64,000 nt of DNA from Marasmius tenuissimus (GCA_029532415.1 JAQOTA010000059.1:1-64000); one strand, 5' to 3'. Counted from the stretch's first letter, positions 47,250 to 59,800 are shown. Notes: generated from the sequence alone by a model not told the origin. Numbers and translations: made by a program.

Positions 47250-49754
47250 ATGTCGAGCCAACCGTCCCCGCATCCGATTCGCGACTTTGAAAAGAGCGAG
47301 GTACCCTCAGAGACTGCCAGTGGAAACACTGATGATCTTGGTTTACCCCCCCCGGAAGAGGGTGTCTCCGCTGTTTACGAGGCAAAGAGCAGACTGAGTG
47401 AGTTAATCTTTGTACATTCGCCGTTTTCCGGGCACTGATATAGATAAAAACAGTCAACGAACACTTGCAGAACGAGTATGTGTTGACGTCCAAGGGCCGC
47501 CTTGAAGACCTTCGTTTCTCATGTCTCATGAAAACCTCGCAGAGTTGGCTTCGGTCGCTATCAAATGCAACTATTCATGCTCACAGGTCTCGGATGGATG
47601 GCAGACAGTGAGTACAAATGCTTTGAGGTTCTCGGCCCATTCACAAGTTCTGCTTTCGTCCAGACATCTGGCTGCAAGGAGTTGCTATCATCCTCCCCCA
47701 GATAAGGAATGAGTTGAATCCCAGCAGAGTAGAGTACACTACTCTCGCGTTATACGTTGGGTTGATCCTGGGTGCTTCGGTGTGGGGAATACTCGCAGAC
47801 ATTATCGGTCGTCGGCTATCGTTCAATATCACTCTCCTCATCGCTGGCGTTTTTGGCGTCGCGGCCGGGAGCGCAAACGATTTTACCACATTGTGTGCTC
47901 TCGTCGCGTGCTGTGGCTTTGGTATAGGTGGAAAGTGCGTTCACACCCAGATTCGTGCGGTAGAATTCTAACTGATGTATCTCAGCCTCCCGGTTGATGG
48001 TTTGTATCATTTCTTTCCCGCGGAGACACTTAGGGGTACTCACGACTCTATTAGGTGCTATATTCCTTGAGCATATTCCGAGATCTCATCAGGTGAGCTT
48101 ATACACGATTACGAGGTTTTCATGACACGTTCCCTCACTAACTATCGACTTTTTCAGTGGCTTTTGACTTTGCTATCGGTCTGGTGGGCTATCGGACAGC
48201 TCTTTGCTTCGCTGGTAGCTTGGCCGTTGATCAGTAACTTCTCGTGTGCTTCAGCGGAAGGATGCGTCAAGGCAGACAATCAAGGATGGAGATACACCTT
48301 GTAAGTTTTGTCCACTTGTTTGATTCCGCCGGTTGAACTTGTTGACTGATGTCACAACACAGCTACACCCTGTAAGGCACCCGAACATGCAGTCGTACGT
48401 TGTCGGGACGCTGACTTCCCGATAGTGGAGGAGTGACGATGATGATGTGGGTCATGCGATACGCGATATTCGACTTGCAAGAGTCTTCCAAGTTTTATAT
48501 TGCCAAAGGTCAAGATGAAAAGGCTCTCAAGGTAGATTGCTTCGTCTATCATCTCATTTCGTGTATCTGACCGAGAGCGACAAGGTTTTGGAGCACATCG
48601 CACGCAAGAACGGTCGCGAAATAACACTCACACTGGATCGATTGCGAGCCGTTGCTGGCGAACAGACTGGTGTTGCTGATTCGACGGCTAGACTCACCAC
48701 ACTTCAGATTGTCAAAGAATCGTTATCGAGCTTCAACCTGTGCGATAGCTGCTATCTCTTCTCGAGAATGAATACTGAATGTCTACCAGCTCTCATGTCA
48801 CCCCGTTGTTTTCGACGAAGAGGCTTGCCATCAACACAAGCATTACCATTGCGCTTTGGGGGTGCGTATACATCAATAGCACGCTTCCTTGCCTATACTG
48901 ACCTGACCAAAATAGACTTATCGGCCTTGCTTATCCGCTCTTCAATGGTTTCATCACTTTGTATCTCAGCACACAAGTTCCCGATAGCACTCCGAGCACC
49001 TACCAAACATACCGCGACTATACCATCATCTCTATTATGGGTATTCCTGGCACTATCCTCGCCTGCCTGGTCGTCGATTATACTCGGAAGAATCAGGGCA
49101 GCAAGTTCGCCCTCGGCGGAAGGAAAATGACTATGGCTGTGTCGACGGCACTAACTGGTGTTTTCTTGTTCTTGTTTACGATAAGCAAAACACAAGCAGC
49201 GGTCCTTGCTTTCTCTTGCGCCTCCGGGCTCACAGAGTGAGTTTATCTCGAAGCTCATAGGAGGCCTGTCGTACTGACCGCGATGGACCTTTTCTAGGAA
49301 CGCTGTAGGTCTCTTTGCGAAGTGAAGCTCGGTTGTTGAATATACTCACGATTTGACTATGCAGATGTACGGTGTCCTCTACGCGTACACTCCCGAGGTT
49401 TTCCCCGCTCCGCATCGTGGCACTGGTGATGCCATTTGCTCTGCTTTCAACCGTATAACTGGTATCTTGGCACCGGTTATTAAGATCGCCACCACGAATG
49501 TAGACGGATCTGCTTCGGGCGGGACTGCCAACGGGTGCGTCAACTTTGTTTTCCCACCTGGAAATATCACGTGTTGATCCATGACTTTCCCTACAGACCA
49601 ATCTTCGTTTCAGCTACGCTATTCCTTGTAGCATCAGTATTGATGGTCTTGTTACCCATCGAGGTGGGTTTCATTCCTCGTCTATCGTCACCAGTCGTCG
49701 GTCTTCCCTCTCTGACGTCTTGCATTTCAGACTGCTGGAAAAGCCGCGCTATGA
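47250..49754 (+). CDS. MFS transporter, tandem copy 3
   Basis: The start is MSSQPSPHPIRDFEKSEVPS. Exons, intron positions and most residues follow copies 1 and 2: GFGRYQMQLFMLTGLGWMAD, WLQGVAIILPQIRNELNPSR, GILADIIGRRLSFN, WAIGQLFASLVAWPLISNFSC, LIGLAYPLFNGFITLYL and LYAYTPEVFPAPHRGTG. The stop is a TGA at 49752-49754 after TAGKAAL. The 9-nt exon is at 48363-48371 and the 7-nt exon at 49298-49304. It is much more similar to copy 2 than to copy 1, even in introns, indicating a later duplication or gene conversion between 2 and 3. Substrate unknown. Confidence 0.87.
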
Positions 49755-50514
49755 TTTCCATACCGTCCATGACGGTTAAGAATATGGGCTTCTGAAGCCA
49801 TCGATCGGCTGGCTATCAGACGAATCGCATTGCGACGCGCAAGCTAGTAGCGTGTAAAAAAACCGACTGACCGTATTGTTCGTGTGGTAGATGCCACTGT
49901 CTCGATTATAGAGTTCTAATTTCCATGTATCACCATCTCATGCACCATCAGCAATCCAAGCAAAGGCAGTTTTTGCAAGGAATTTGGCCATCAACCCAAC
50001 TTCGAGGCGTTCCGAGTCTGTATATCCCGATAGATCTCTGACCTCACTCCGACTCGCCAGAAGATTTCCCACACCCCGCTCTCGCTTTGAACCCTTCTGC
50101 AAGCGCCAGGCAAAGACCGTGCTTTTTGTAGTCTATTATGGTAGTTCTCACAGCCAAGTACTAACTAGTCGTGCAGGTTGGAGCCATGATGTCAGCTACC
50201 AAGTAGGCTTACCCCAATTTGTGAACAACAGAACCAAGGTTCAACTTTGTTCAACGTCACTCAACGCCTTCAATACATGGTTAATTCATTTGAACCCTCT
50301 AGCCAGCATGGTCTGGATTCTGCATTATCGATCTTACGACAGTAACATCTCTCGGGACCAATCCATGGAGGGATATCGAGGGTAATTGCCTGCCTGCAGG
50401 GGGCCGTCTCCCACTGTATCTCGCTGCTTGAGCCTGCCTGTGGGAGGGAAAACCGTCGAACGAGAGTACAAATACGCCCCCGCTTTCTCTGGTTCTTTTT
50501 CTCAGACTCCCACA
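49755..50514. other. Intergenic, with a trace of the MFS 3' flank
   Basis: Near 49970-49990 a weak match to the array's 3' repeat remains. No gene was recognised. The P450 promoter must lie at the right end. Confidence 0.35.
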
Positions 50515-52856
50515 ATGCTTCTTAGCTTACTCTTGTTAGCAGCACTCGCCTTTCTGTCACTTCGCCGCGTGTTAGATCGAAATCGTCGACGCCTTCCACT
50601 CCCTCCTGGCCCTAAGGGACTTCCAGTGATCGGCAATCTTCGTGATATATCAGCAAGTAAAGATGTCTCGTGGATGAAGTATTGGAAGTGGTCGCGAACC
50701 TATGGCGATATATTCAGTCTCAGTGTATTTGGAGACCTGACTATCGTCCTCAACTCATACAAATCCGTGGACGACCTGCTCGAAAAGAGATCTCACAACT
50801 ACTCGGATCGACCAGGCAAGTGGTTGTGATTCCTTATACGAGAAAAGAAAACTGTTGACGGCGGGCGTGGGTCTTTAGACATGCCTATGTTTCTGGACCT
50901 TATGAAGTTGAGCCCCCCCTTCTCATGTGGCTGTTTCAAGTTTGACATGGTAGACCGTCAGTGCGAGGTGGGATTTTGCCGGTACGTTCCCAGCTTCGCT
51001 CTTCTGAACCTCTGGCATGCTGAACTCCACAGTCTACCGATACTCGGACAGTTGGAGGTCAGGAAGATTGTGCATGTCCGCCAATACACCCGCTCACGTT
51101 ACCGATTTACCTAGGTTACACAGACGGACTTTCCACCAACGTTTCCAGCCCCGTATTGTACCAGAATACTACGGTATCCAGATGGCGTCGGCATCGTTGC
51201 TGATGGAGAGGCTGGCCGCCTCACCAGAGAAGTTTGATGAGCACGTTCGATGGTGAGTCCCGGAAGCCACCTATCCAGCCGGGCAGCTAGAATTGAGTAT
51301 GAGACTCCTACACTAGCCACGCAGGCTCTATCATTTTGCAGATCATATACGGATATTCTATACAACCAGTGAATGACCCATACCTTCGCCTGGTGCATAA
51401 CGCATTGGAGGGTACGCTTAAGGCAATCAACCATGGGTCGTTCTGGGTCGACTATCTTCCCAGTTTGAAGTATGTGCCTGGTGAGTACTTGCTGCTGTAG
51501 TCCCCGTCGGGTTCTCTAGCTTTTGCCAACCCTACGAGCTCCAAAGCTTGGTTTCCTGGCGCCGGCTTTAAGCGAGATGCGAAGAGGTGGAGGCATTTCC
51601 AGGAGCAACTGAAGGAACAACCATGGCAGTGGGTGAAGGGTGCTCTGGTCTGTTTTTCGCTCTTTCGACGAAGGGACATTACGGCTAACGATGGAAAGCG
51701 TTCTTAGCAAGATGGCAATGCTGGTCCCTCGTTCTGCACTAAGACAATAGAACGGCTGTCGGTTACTCCGGGCGAGGACTCAGCGATGGAGGATGTTATC
51801 AAGAACTGCGCTGCTATGAGCTATGCAGGTAACTTGCTATCACGAAAAGCCCTGGTCCAGAACCGTCCACTGACTTAAATTTGCAGCGGGCGCAGATACT
51901 GTACCTTCCCAACATCAAATACTCACATGAATTGCATCGCTCACATTGACTATTCACAGACTGTTTCGGCGCTTATGTCTTTTATTCTCGCCATGGTTTT
52001 GTACCCGGACGTTCAAGAGCGCGCTCGTAGAGAGATAGAGGCCGTGACTGGCTCTACAAGGCTCCCGGACTTTGACGATCACGACGACCTGCCCTTCGTC
52101 AATGCACTGATCGCAGAGACCCTGAGGTGGAACCCAGTTACGCCTCTTGGTGAGACCATCGGGGGCGTAGTTCATTCTTGATTCTGATGGACATACAGCT
52201 GTTCCTCACAGAGCGTTGCAAGACGACATATACGAAGGCTATTATATACCAGCAGGTGAGCAATCCAACCGTACAGATCCATTCGGAGGCCATGTTCATC
52301 GATTAAGCAGGGTCGACCATCGTGGCTAATGCCTGGTAAGTCAACTTGACTTTTTCCTTCCCCTCAGGAAATCCATCTCACAATGAAACACTCAAAACTC
52401 GCAGGGCGATACTTCATGACGAATCACTTTACGGGCCGAACCCTATGGAGTTCAATCCCGACAGATTCATGAAGCAGGAGGACGGAAATCCTCCCAACCC
52501 CGAACGTTTCGCCTTTGGCTTTGGGCGAAGGCAAGGATCAATTTCACTTTTGCGCCCTCCGAGATATGAATGCTTTTCCCACATGCAGGAAATGCCCTGG
52601 AAGATACCTGGCGCTCAATACGATATACCTGACCATCACATACCTCCTCACGACATTTACCATCTCCAAAGCGATCGACGATGACGGAAACGAGATCATT
52701 CCTGAAGTCGAGTATATGGATGGAGTGGATAGGTGCGTTCGACTTACTCAACCACGAGAAACAGGAAACGCCATTGAGAATGCCATCGTTATTCGCAGCC
52801 ATCCGCGACCGTTCAAATGTCGATTCATTCCAATCAAAGGTGGTGTTTCGGTGTGA
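50515..52856 (+). CDS. Cytochrome P450 monooxygenase
   Basis: The membrane anchor is MLLSLLLLAALAFLSL, followed by the proline hinge PLPPGPKGLPVIGNL. Helix-C WxxxR region: YRYSDSWRLHRRTFHQRF. I-helix oxygen-binding motif: AGADT. K-helix ExxR: ETLRW. PERF-like: FNPDRFM. Heme loop: FGFGRRKCPGRYLA with the Cys ligand. The stop is at 52854-52856. About a dozen introns were crossed. Two of them use GC donors with otherwise strong context (AG|GCAAG): 50816-50878 and 52531-52588. The frame only reads through if these are spliced. The second one splits the heme signature between Arg and Lys. The substrate cannot be predicted. The gene lies alone, not in an evident biosynthetic cluster. Confidence 0.9.
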
Positions 52857-52968
52857 GAAAGCTTGTAGCGAGGAATTTCTCGTACTGCTTCATGAGTAGG
52901 AGCGGCAATATAAGTGGGAGTGTTGAAGGGACAATAGTGTTACAAGTCGACGAATGTTTATCAATATG

Positions 52969-54348
52969 CTACTTCTTCCTGCCCTTCCTGCCACTCGAAT
53001 TGGAGGTTCCCATTTTCGCTTGGCAAACAGAGCAGTACCAGGTATCTGGTACGGGTCTATTCAGACCGACGCACGAAAGGTGGAACTGCAAGGCAAAGTT
53101 AGCCAAATCAGAAGGCAAAAAAGAAAAGGTACCCACCCATTCGTAAGGACAACCGCCTTCGTTGTCACATGCAATCATCTTTAGGAAGAGAAAAAGTGAG
53201 TGTACATCGGGGGCCGACAGCGAATGGCACGTACGTCTCCATAACTCGTCTTCTGGCAGAAGCAATAGAGTCGATCATCTGCATCCTCGTCTTCCTCTCC
53301 TTCGATTTCTTCGTCTGCTTCGATATCGTCGTCTACATCGTCTGGCAGCTCTGGTTCTCGGGGTGGTGGGTGTATCTGGCGTGAAAGGCGCGAACGGGAA
53401 TGAGCACCTTTTGTGGTAGTGGCACCAGACGCAGCTGGTGATATCGAACGGCTCTTTGTCGGCGGGAGTTTGATGGAAGGTGATGCAGCAGTTCGACGAC
53501 CTGGATACTAACGTTTGAGCAGGAAGACAATGTCCAGTAGCAATCGAACTCACGTTTCGTCGTTGGAGTAGCCGCACCCGACCCTCCGCTATCAAGTGCA
53601 GAGCTGGCAGCCGCAGCCGCCTTTCGTGTGCTCTCTGACACAGGAGAACCCACGACGCTTCCAGCACTGCTCAACGCCATTCTCAAACTCTCGCTGATAC
53701 TAGACGCGGGATCTCTGCCACTCAAACCTCCGGCATTTCCGCCCGTGCCCCCACGCAGCATCTCAACGCTGGTGAGACTTGGTAATGCAGATAGCCCCCC
53801 GGTCTTCGTGTAGTCAGGTATATCGCCTTGTAATTGCCGTACTTTGTTCAAGTCAATGTCCAGACGCGCGGTCGTCCGTGAGATTAGCTCAATCATCTTT
53901 TGAGCTAATGCAACCTTCTCGCCCGCTATCTGGTCGATCTCAGCATAGTTCTGCTTGATTCTTGCTGGAAGGTGGTTTACGGACTTGGAAGACGATGAAG
54001 GTGACGGTGAAGGAGACGCGCTGAGACTATTTGTAGGAGTGCTTCCACGGAGAGAATGCTTCATCCATCGGGCACTATCCGTCTCAATTTGCTGCTGCAA
54101 CTCTGCATGAAAGTTAGGGAGAGGTCACGAATATTGGAATACAGACGCACGCTGCGACTTTGTCTCTTTATGCAGTATCTCCTCCAGCAAATGTTTAACT
54201 TCGTTCGGTACGTTTTCAATGCCTTGAGAGGAAGGAAGAAGAATGTCGTCAAATACTGATATAATTCGAGAGAATACGACGCACTGTAGATGAATTCCGT
54301 GGCGATGTTGGCCGCGTCTTCCAGATTCTGCGCTGAGACCGAGTTCAT
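52969..54348 (-). CDS. ING-family chromatin reader with PHD finger (Yng2/Pho23-like)
   Basis: ING proteins bind H3K4me3 and belong to histone acetyltransferase or deacetylase complexes. The start MNSVSAQNLEDAANIATEF leads into the ING N-terminal domain: FIYSIENVPNEVKHLLEEI, HKETKSQQLQQQIE and IKQNYAEIDQIAGEKVALAQ. The middle is Ser/Ala/Gly-rich with a basic Ser-rich piece, then an acidic run (DDVDDDIEADEEIEGEEDED). The PHD finger is split over three exons: LYCFCQKTSYGD, MIACDNEGGCPYEW, and FHLSCVGLNRPVPDTWYCSVC. All eight Zn ligands (Cys4-His-Cys3) are present. It ends in a basic GRKGRKK tail. At least five introns were crossed. Assignment to the NuA4 or the Rpd3 branch is not possible by eye. 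Confidence 0.9.
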
Positions 54349-55177
54349 GATGGTTGTAATTCAGATCTTTAACAAAGATAGGCTCCTATACAAGTAAGAG
54401 CTAATGGTCTGCTTGAATGCTGCCTAGTGCTGCTGATTGTGCTTACTTTGCCTCGTAAAACAATAATGACTCTCAAATGACTCCTCTGCAGCGCTCACAC
54501 AGACACGACACCCAAGTCACTGCCATTTTGGGAAGATATTACGTAGAGCGAAACAATGCCTGCCGAGACGTAGGTTCAGCTGCCGGAAAGGAAAGGTGGC
54601 ACAAAAATTGTCGAATTCGGATTCCTTCCCGTCCGATGTTGCTTGGAGACCTTGTTCTCACTTATCATCGGGTGCAGATAATGGTACTCAGTCCCGTATC
54701 TGAATCATGAAGGCGGAGCCTGTTCAGGGTCTCCAAGGGCTGGCTGGCAAGCAGTAGAATGAGTTGTTTGAGATATCTCTCTATTGACAGTAAATATAAT
54801 GGTGGAAACAGGCGACACAGCGCAGGGGATAACGATACAGATAATCCAAATAGACCCAGAGGTAAAGATCGACAAAAGTAGGGGATAGTAGGTAGTAGCA
54901 CTGTGTCCTCTCAAAGGACGCGAAAGTCCGTGTAAAAAGAAGGTGTGGGTTGAGTTCAGGTGGGGAAGGTTGGGAGAGGGTATGAGGGTATGGTGGTATG
55001 AATTCTGAGGAACCTTGAATGAGATTGCTGAGGTCACAGCGAAAGGGAACACATAGGGAGGCGGGAAGGTCTGGACCCGGATGTTAGCTGTCCGCCCTGT
55101 AGGGAGCAGGGAACTATCACTTACATTTGACGGAGAGAGTCGAAGTGTAGCATATGGCCGATATATTTGTAGCATGC
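54349..55177. other. Intergenic with one membrane-like open frame
   Basis: A minus-strand frame (54705-55187) has a hydrophobic stretch YYPLLLSIFTSGSIWIICIV but no recognisable family, and it overlaps the end of the secreted-peptide gene. It is not called. Confidence 0.3.
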
Positions 55178-55464
55178 TCAGATGCACCCGCCTCTGAAGG
55201 CGGCGCAGAATGGCTCTGGAGAAGGTTCACGAGCCTCGACGTTGGTCTGAGAAGAGAGAAGGAATAAGATTAAATTTGAAGGGGGCAAAATCCGACGGGG
55301 AACCAACCTCTACCTCTCTGGGAACTGCGTCCAAGGGGATAGTCACAGGGGCTGCCGACACGAGTGCAAAAACTGGAGGAAAAGGTCAGATAATCCCTAA
55401 GTAAACACAGAATGTGTAGCGTACCACTGGCGAGGGTAAAGACAAAGAAGACCTTGTATTGCAT
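55178..55464 (-). CDS. Tiny secreted peptide precursor, alpha-factor-like layout
   Basis: Three exons (55464-55425, 55372-55314, 55246-55178) total 168 nt, 55 residues. A signal peptide (MQYKVFFVFTLASVFALVSA) is followed by a short pro-region ending VEAR. Then comes EPSPEP, three Xaa-Pro dipeptides, and finally FCAAFRGGCI with two Cys six residues apart. Signal peptide, pro-region, basic residue, dipeptidyl-peptidase spacer and a single C-terminal peptide is the plan of alpha-factor-type pheromone precursors. The Cys-x6-Cys spacing also matches some ascomycete pheromones. The basic site is a single Arg, not a Lys-Arg pair, which argues against simple Kex2 processing. It could equally be a small effector-like secreted protein. 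Both introns have clean GT-AG borders. A TATA-like TTTTATAG lies about 110 bp upstream on the minus strand. Confidence 0.5.
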
Positions 55465-56089
55465 GTTTAACAAAGGTAGAGAGTGTAGCGTCTGTTAATG
55501 ACTTCGAACAAAGAGGTAAATGGACTGGAGGAGTATTTGGACTTTATTCCCTGACTCGAATCGCCGGATGGGCCCACTATAAAAACCGTCCGGGACAAGG
55601 GGACTGCTTCAAAAAGAAATACAAGAGCCCTGAAAACACGCTGCTTAGGAACCGGACGACCTGGCGACATTGAAGTACCTATTATAGAAAGCAATGTACT
55701 TTCGACCTCGACAAGGGTCGGGAAGACCTACCATATTAAGACAAGATCACCATATTGGGTAGGATCCCTTCCATTTTGGGTAGTTAGCTTGTTTATCCCG
55801 GCCTATGGCATGGCTGGCTCGTCGCGGGTATCGGTGATGGGGGCACTAGGTGAAGTTGATAGTTGAAGGAATCAGGTACCATTGTTGAATGGCAGAAGGC
55901 TTGTGTTTACCTGATGACGACGGTCTCGACGAGATTGAAATCACTCCAAAGTTATCCGGTCATTGCATAGAACGCTTGCCAGTAGCTATACAATGGAATT
56001 CTACCTACACTCAGAGACAACAGTCGATAGCAATTCGACTTGGAGACCTGGTATGAAACAAGCGTGTGAGCTGAACTTTGAACAAACTA
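55465..56089. other. Intergenic, no feature seen
   Basis: Upstream flank of the peptide gene. No other coding-like frame was seen. Confidence 0.35.
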
Positions 56090-56700
56090 AGTAAGAGGCT
56101 TACAGTCTATCCGCCCCAATTCAGTGCGATGTACCTGAGCCACCGCCGAGCTACACGTACGTGGTATCCACTGAATACGGAGGCAGACACGCTTTCTGCT
56201 TCGCCACCGAAGTCGACACCAAATCGAGACATTTGTTAGTACTGTCGTGCCTGGACCTCAGATAGTGAGAAAAGCCGTGTGACCCAAGCCTCGGTTTGCC
56301 TTGGTGAGTGCGACGTAGGCACAGAAGCATCATAGGAGTACGCGTACAAGTCCCAAGAGGACGAGAACAACGGGAACCATTACCGGACGTCCAAAGTAGT
56401 TCAATGCTGAGAATCAAAACGAGCCGCTCACCCTCGGCACCGTACGCGAGGGCGGCCAATATTAACCAGATCTAATGAAGATCTGATGGCCAACAAAGCG
56501 TGTGTTCACGTTGAAGTCCGGTTCCGTGTCCGAAACTGAACATTGCACGTCCAGTAGTGTTGGTTCCTTAGGTGGTGCTTCGGTGGTGTTGATTGGCAAG
56601 CAAGTGACTGTGGTCGGAACCGTCTTGAACGCCCGCGCAACTGAAGCGCCTGCGGGTACATACAGCTCACTGACTTAGTCCCTAGCTTAGGTTACTGTTA
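56090..56700 (-). pseudogene. Decayed membrane-protein gene
   Basis: Minus-strand pieces fit one another as a loop and two helices of a basidiomycete membrane protein: FKTVPTTVTCLPINTTEAPP, SVSDTEPDFNVNTRFVGHQI, IWLILAALAYGAE and FGRPVMVPVVLVLLGLVRVL. They lie in different frames around 56460-56470, the step at 56409-56433 would need a 25-bp intron, and a stop at about 56343 interrupts the last piece. Upstream and downstream parts are missing. It is most likely a pseudogene; the family is unnamed. Confidence 0.4.
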
Positions 56701-56869
56701 GGCGATACAGGATCTCGAGAAATACACATAAAAATAACTATAATAAGAGCGTAAGATACAGGGTACAAGCTATATGGAGATGCAATGACATAAAAATACG
56801 ATGTGGGGGTTCAAAAGCAGGATAAATAAACAGGTCATCCGTGTATGCAGTCCTCACTCCAACCAATCC

Positions 56870-59800
56870 CTACCGATGTTGCTGATATTGAGGCTCTCGC
56901 TCCATGAAGCCATTCAGATATGCCATACTCTCAACGTACTGACCGATATCGTTGAAGCTACCCCGAAATGATCAGCATACAGAAACACGGAAGCACGGAT
57001 ACCTTGATAACTCACCTATAACCGTTATAGCCACCCTGGTTTTGCCACCCATTTATGTGCCCCTGCTGCGCATGCTGTCCACTGTGCATGCCGGGGCCAG
57101 TGGCCATCCCGATCCGTTGCACATCATGCTGCCCCGGAATGTACCGACCCTGCGGCATTGGTTCCAAATCAGCAACACTACGTGGATGGACTCCGTATGC
57201 AGGTTGCGGGACGTAGTCCGGCTCGTTCTGTCGGCGGCCATATCCCATATTTACCTGAGCCGAACGCTCACCGTACCCACTCCCAGGCATTCCAGACGGA
57301 TACGCGCTTCCCATCTCATGGTCAGGTGGAGGGGTAGGGGTATACGACCCGTAGATCGATTGCTCAGGAGTGGATGAGCTCTTCCTGTGCGTCTCAGTAT
57401 AATGTCCGTTATTCGCGTGTGGCTGTTGTTGCTGATGGTAGAGACGGGGGTTGGCATCTGTCGTCGGGAAATGGCCAACCTGAACAGGGGAGCCTGGTTC
57501 GGTTTGTGTGGCGTAGTGGTTCCACGGTTCCCGAACAGCGTAATCTTGAGAGTCCATAGGGGTCGGGAGCTCTCCTCCGGGAAAGTCGAGGCCTCTGGCA
57601 AGGTCGCCCAAAAAGTCCCTGAACATCCAGAGCCGATGAGTATGCCGAAGGGTTTACGATGGACATCCCGCCTTACCTAAAACGTCCAGCTAATGACCAC
57701 CGTTCTTCGCAGGCCTGCAAGATGCCGAGCGCCCTCTCGACGTCTACAAGTGACTCCGCTATTTCCAACTTGACTTTGTCACGCTTGCTGCGCCACACGT
57801 CGACGAGTATCGCAACGCCAGCATTGAATGCGGCACACTGTTCGGAGGTAAGGTTTCAGTTCGGTCATTAAACACGGAAAACGGTACGTACAAACGTCTC
57901 GGGCATTCCCAGAGGTCCATTGACAAGATGTGAGTGCAATATGTTTATACACGCCTTCGCGGACTTGGGACAGATCACCCCTGAGGGCAAAGATGATAGA
58001 GACGGCTTGTCGCAGAATGGTTTGTGGATCTGGATCTGGGTGTCGTGATACATCGTGTGGATGTAAACAGACTGTGAGAAGAACACGGGGTCCTGTTTTC
58101 GGTCAGGATCCCACCTCACTACAATACACAAAATTAGAAGATAGGGAGTAAGACTCAATGGGGGAGACTTACAATGGTCAGGTAGAACACGTTGCCACTC
58201 CTGCATAGAGGAGTCCAGTTCTGAGACGACTCTCTTCTCCCATTGGTCGCCCAATACTCCAGATATCAACCGCGACTTCTTGATGGAATATATCGTCCTC
58301 ATGGCGAAGGCGCTGATCGAATACAGCTTGATTAGTGTTACGAATGCCGTGATGATTGAGGGTTTGTTGGGGGGTTGACTGAATATAACGTCGGGGAAAG
58401 AGCTCTGATCCCAGTACTCATCGTCGCACTCCACTGGCAATTCAGCATCAAAACTGCAAACGAATCAGGCTAGCCCAGGATACCCGATGATTGCTAGCAG
58501 TCACTCACTCTTCTTCTCGCAAGGAGCCCGGCCGCCCTAGAAAGCTGCTTATCGATCTGTCAAGAATAACCAAAACCCTATGGGGTAATGGTACAATTAG
58601 TTCTCTGTTACCGCAGAATGCAGCGCTAGTCGACTGCCTACCAGAAAGCACGCCGCTTTAGTTCATCCTCCGCGGTAAGTTTATGGCCTTCAGGTTTCCG
58701 CCGGTGTGCACCTAGTTCAATAGCGTACCGTATTCCTGTAATGGTTGAAAAAGACATAAAAAGACATATAACAGTACGGGAGGGCCTCACTTACCTAATC
58801 CGACGGACGACCATGCTGCTGTGATACTTGAGGCTCCATGAACGTAAAGCGTCGTTAGCTGGAGAGATCATCTGAGAGGTGGAATTAAAGCGTAAGGCCG
58901 AAGGCACCCACGCAGTGATATTGAAGTTCGTACAAAGACGATGGATCGAAGGACGACCTCCGGAACGTCTGGACCTGCTCATACCATTTCCAGCCACTTG
59001 AGAGACTCTGTCCTGGTTCCGAAAATACCCTAGGATCGTCCGAAAACCTTGATCCAAGAGCGCAGACCAGAAGGAGTGTAGCGCCAAATTGTTGGTCAGC
59101 TATGTGAAGACCTTGTCTGATTTTACTCTCGAATATTGGCCTATGAAGAATCGGTAGGAAACAATTGACGTTCCCGAAGTATAGGTCGATCAGGGATTTC
59201 ATCAGCTCGCGCTCCGGAAACTTGTAATCGGGCCAAACGGGCGGTCGTTCCCACTAAGACAGCACAATGGTGGAAAGAATGGTAAGTCGAGAGTAGGAAA
59301 TCCTGGAGGACGAGAACCGACGTACTGGGTGCGATGCCCAAAACTTGCTGCGTTTGAAATTAGGAGCATCTGCTAGGTCGGTCCCTGTTGAGTCCTTCTT
59401 GACGTTGTACGCATTCTTGATGTGAGCGAAACAACTCGACGGCCCAAAGAACCTGTTTTCCATCACATTAAGCGAGAGGTTTTTTGTGTGTTGGAGAAGA
59501 GCAAGGTATTCCAAGTCTTCTTCGTCGGAGGTGCTAGGGGTATGCGATCTGGCGGGGGAGCTACGGGAAGGAATGTGAAAATCGGACGAACTCGACCGTA
59601 AGGTACCTCTTGATAAAGGAGAGCCTGCCTCCTCAGGAGAAGGATGATCCTTCATACGTGGTGGACTTGTAGGTTCATGAGAGCCGCTCGCTGTCTATAC
59701 ATCCATGTTAGTAGCTATGCCTGTAGGATATCAAGCACGAGTACGCACCTGGCTCAGCTGCTCCTCCAAAGTCTTTATCCGCCCTTCTAGGTAAGCAACA

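Noticed and set aside
54705..55187. 160-codon minus-strand frame with a hydrophobic stretch
   Set aside because: No family resemblance, weak codon character, and overlap with the end of the secreted-peptide gene.
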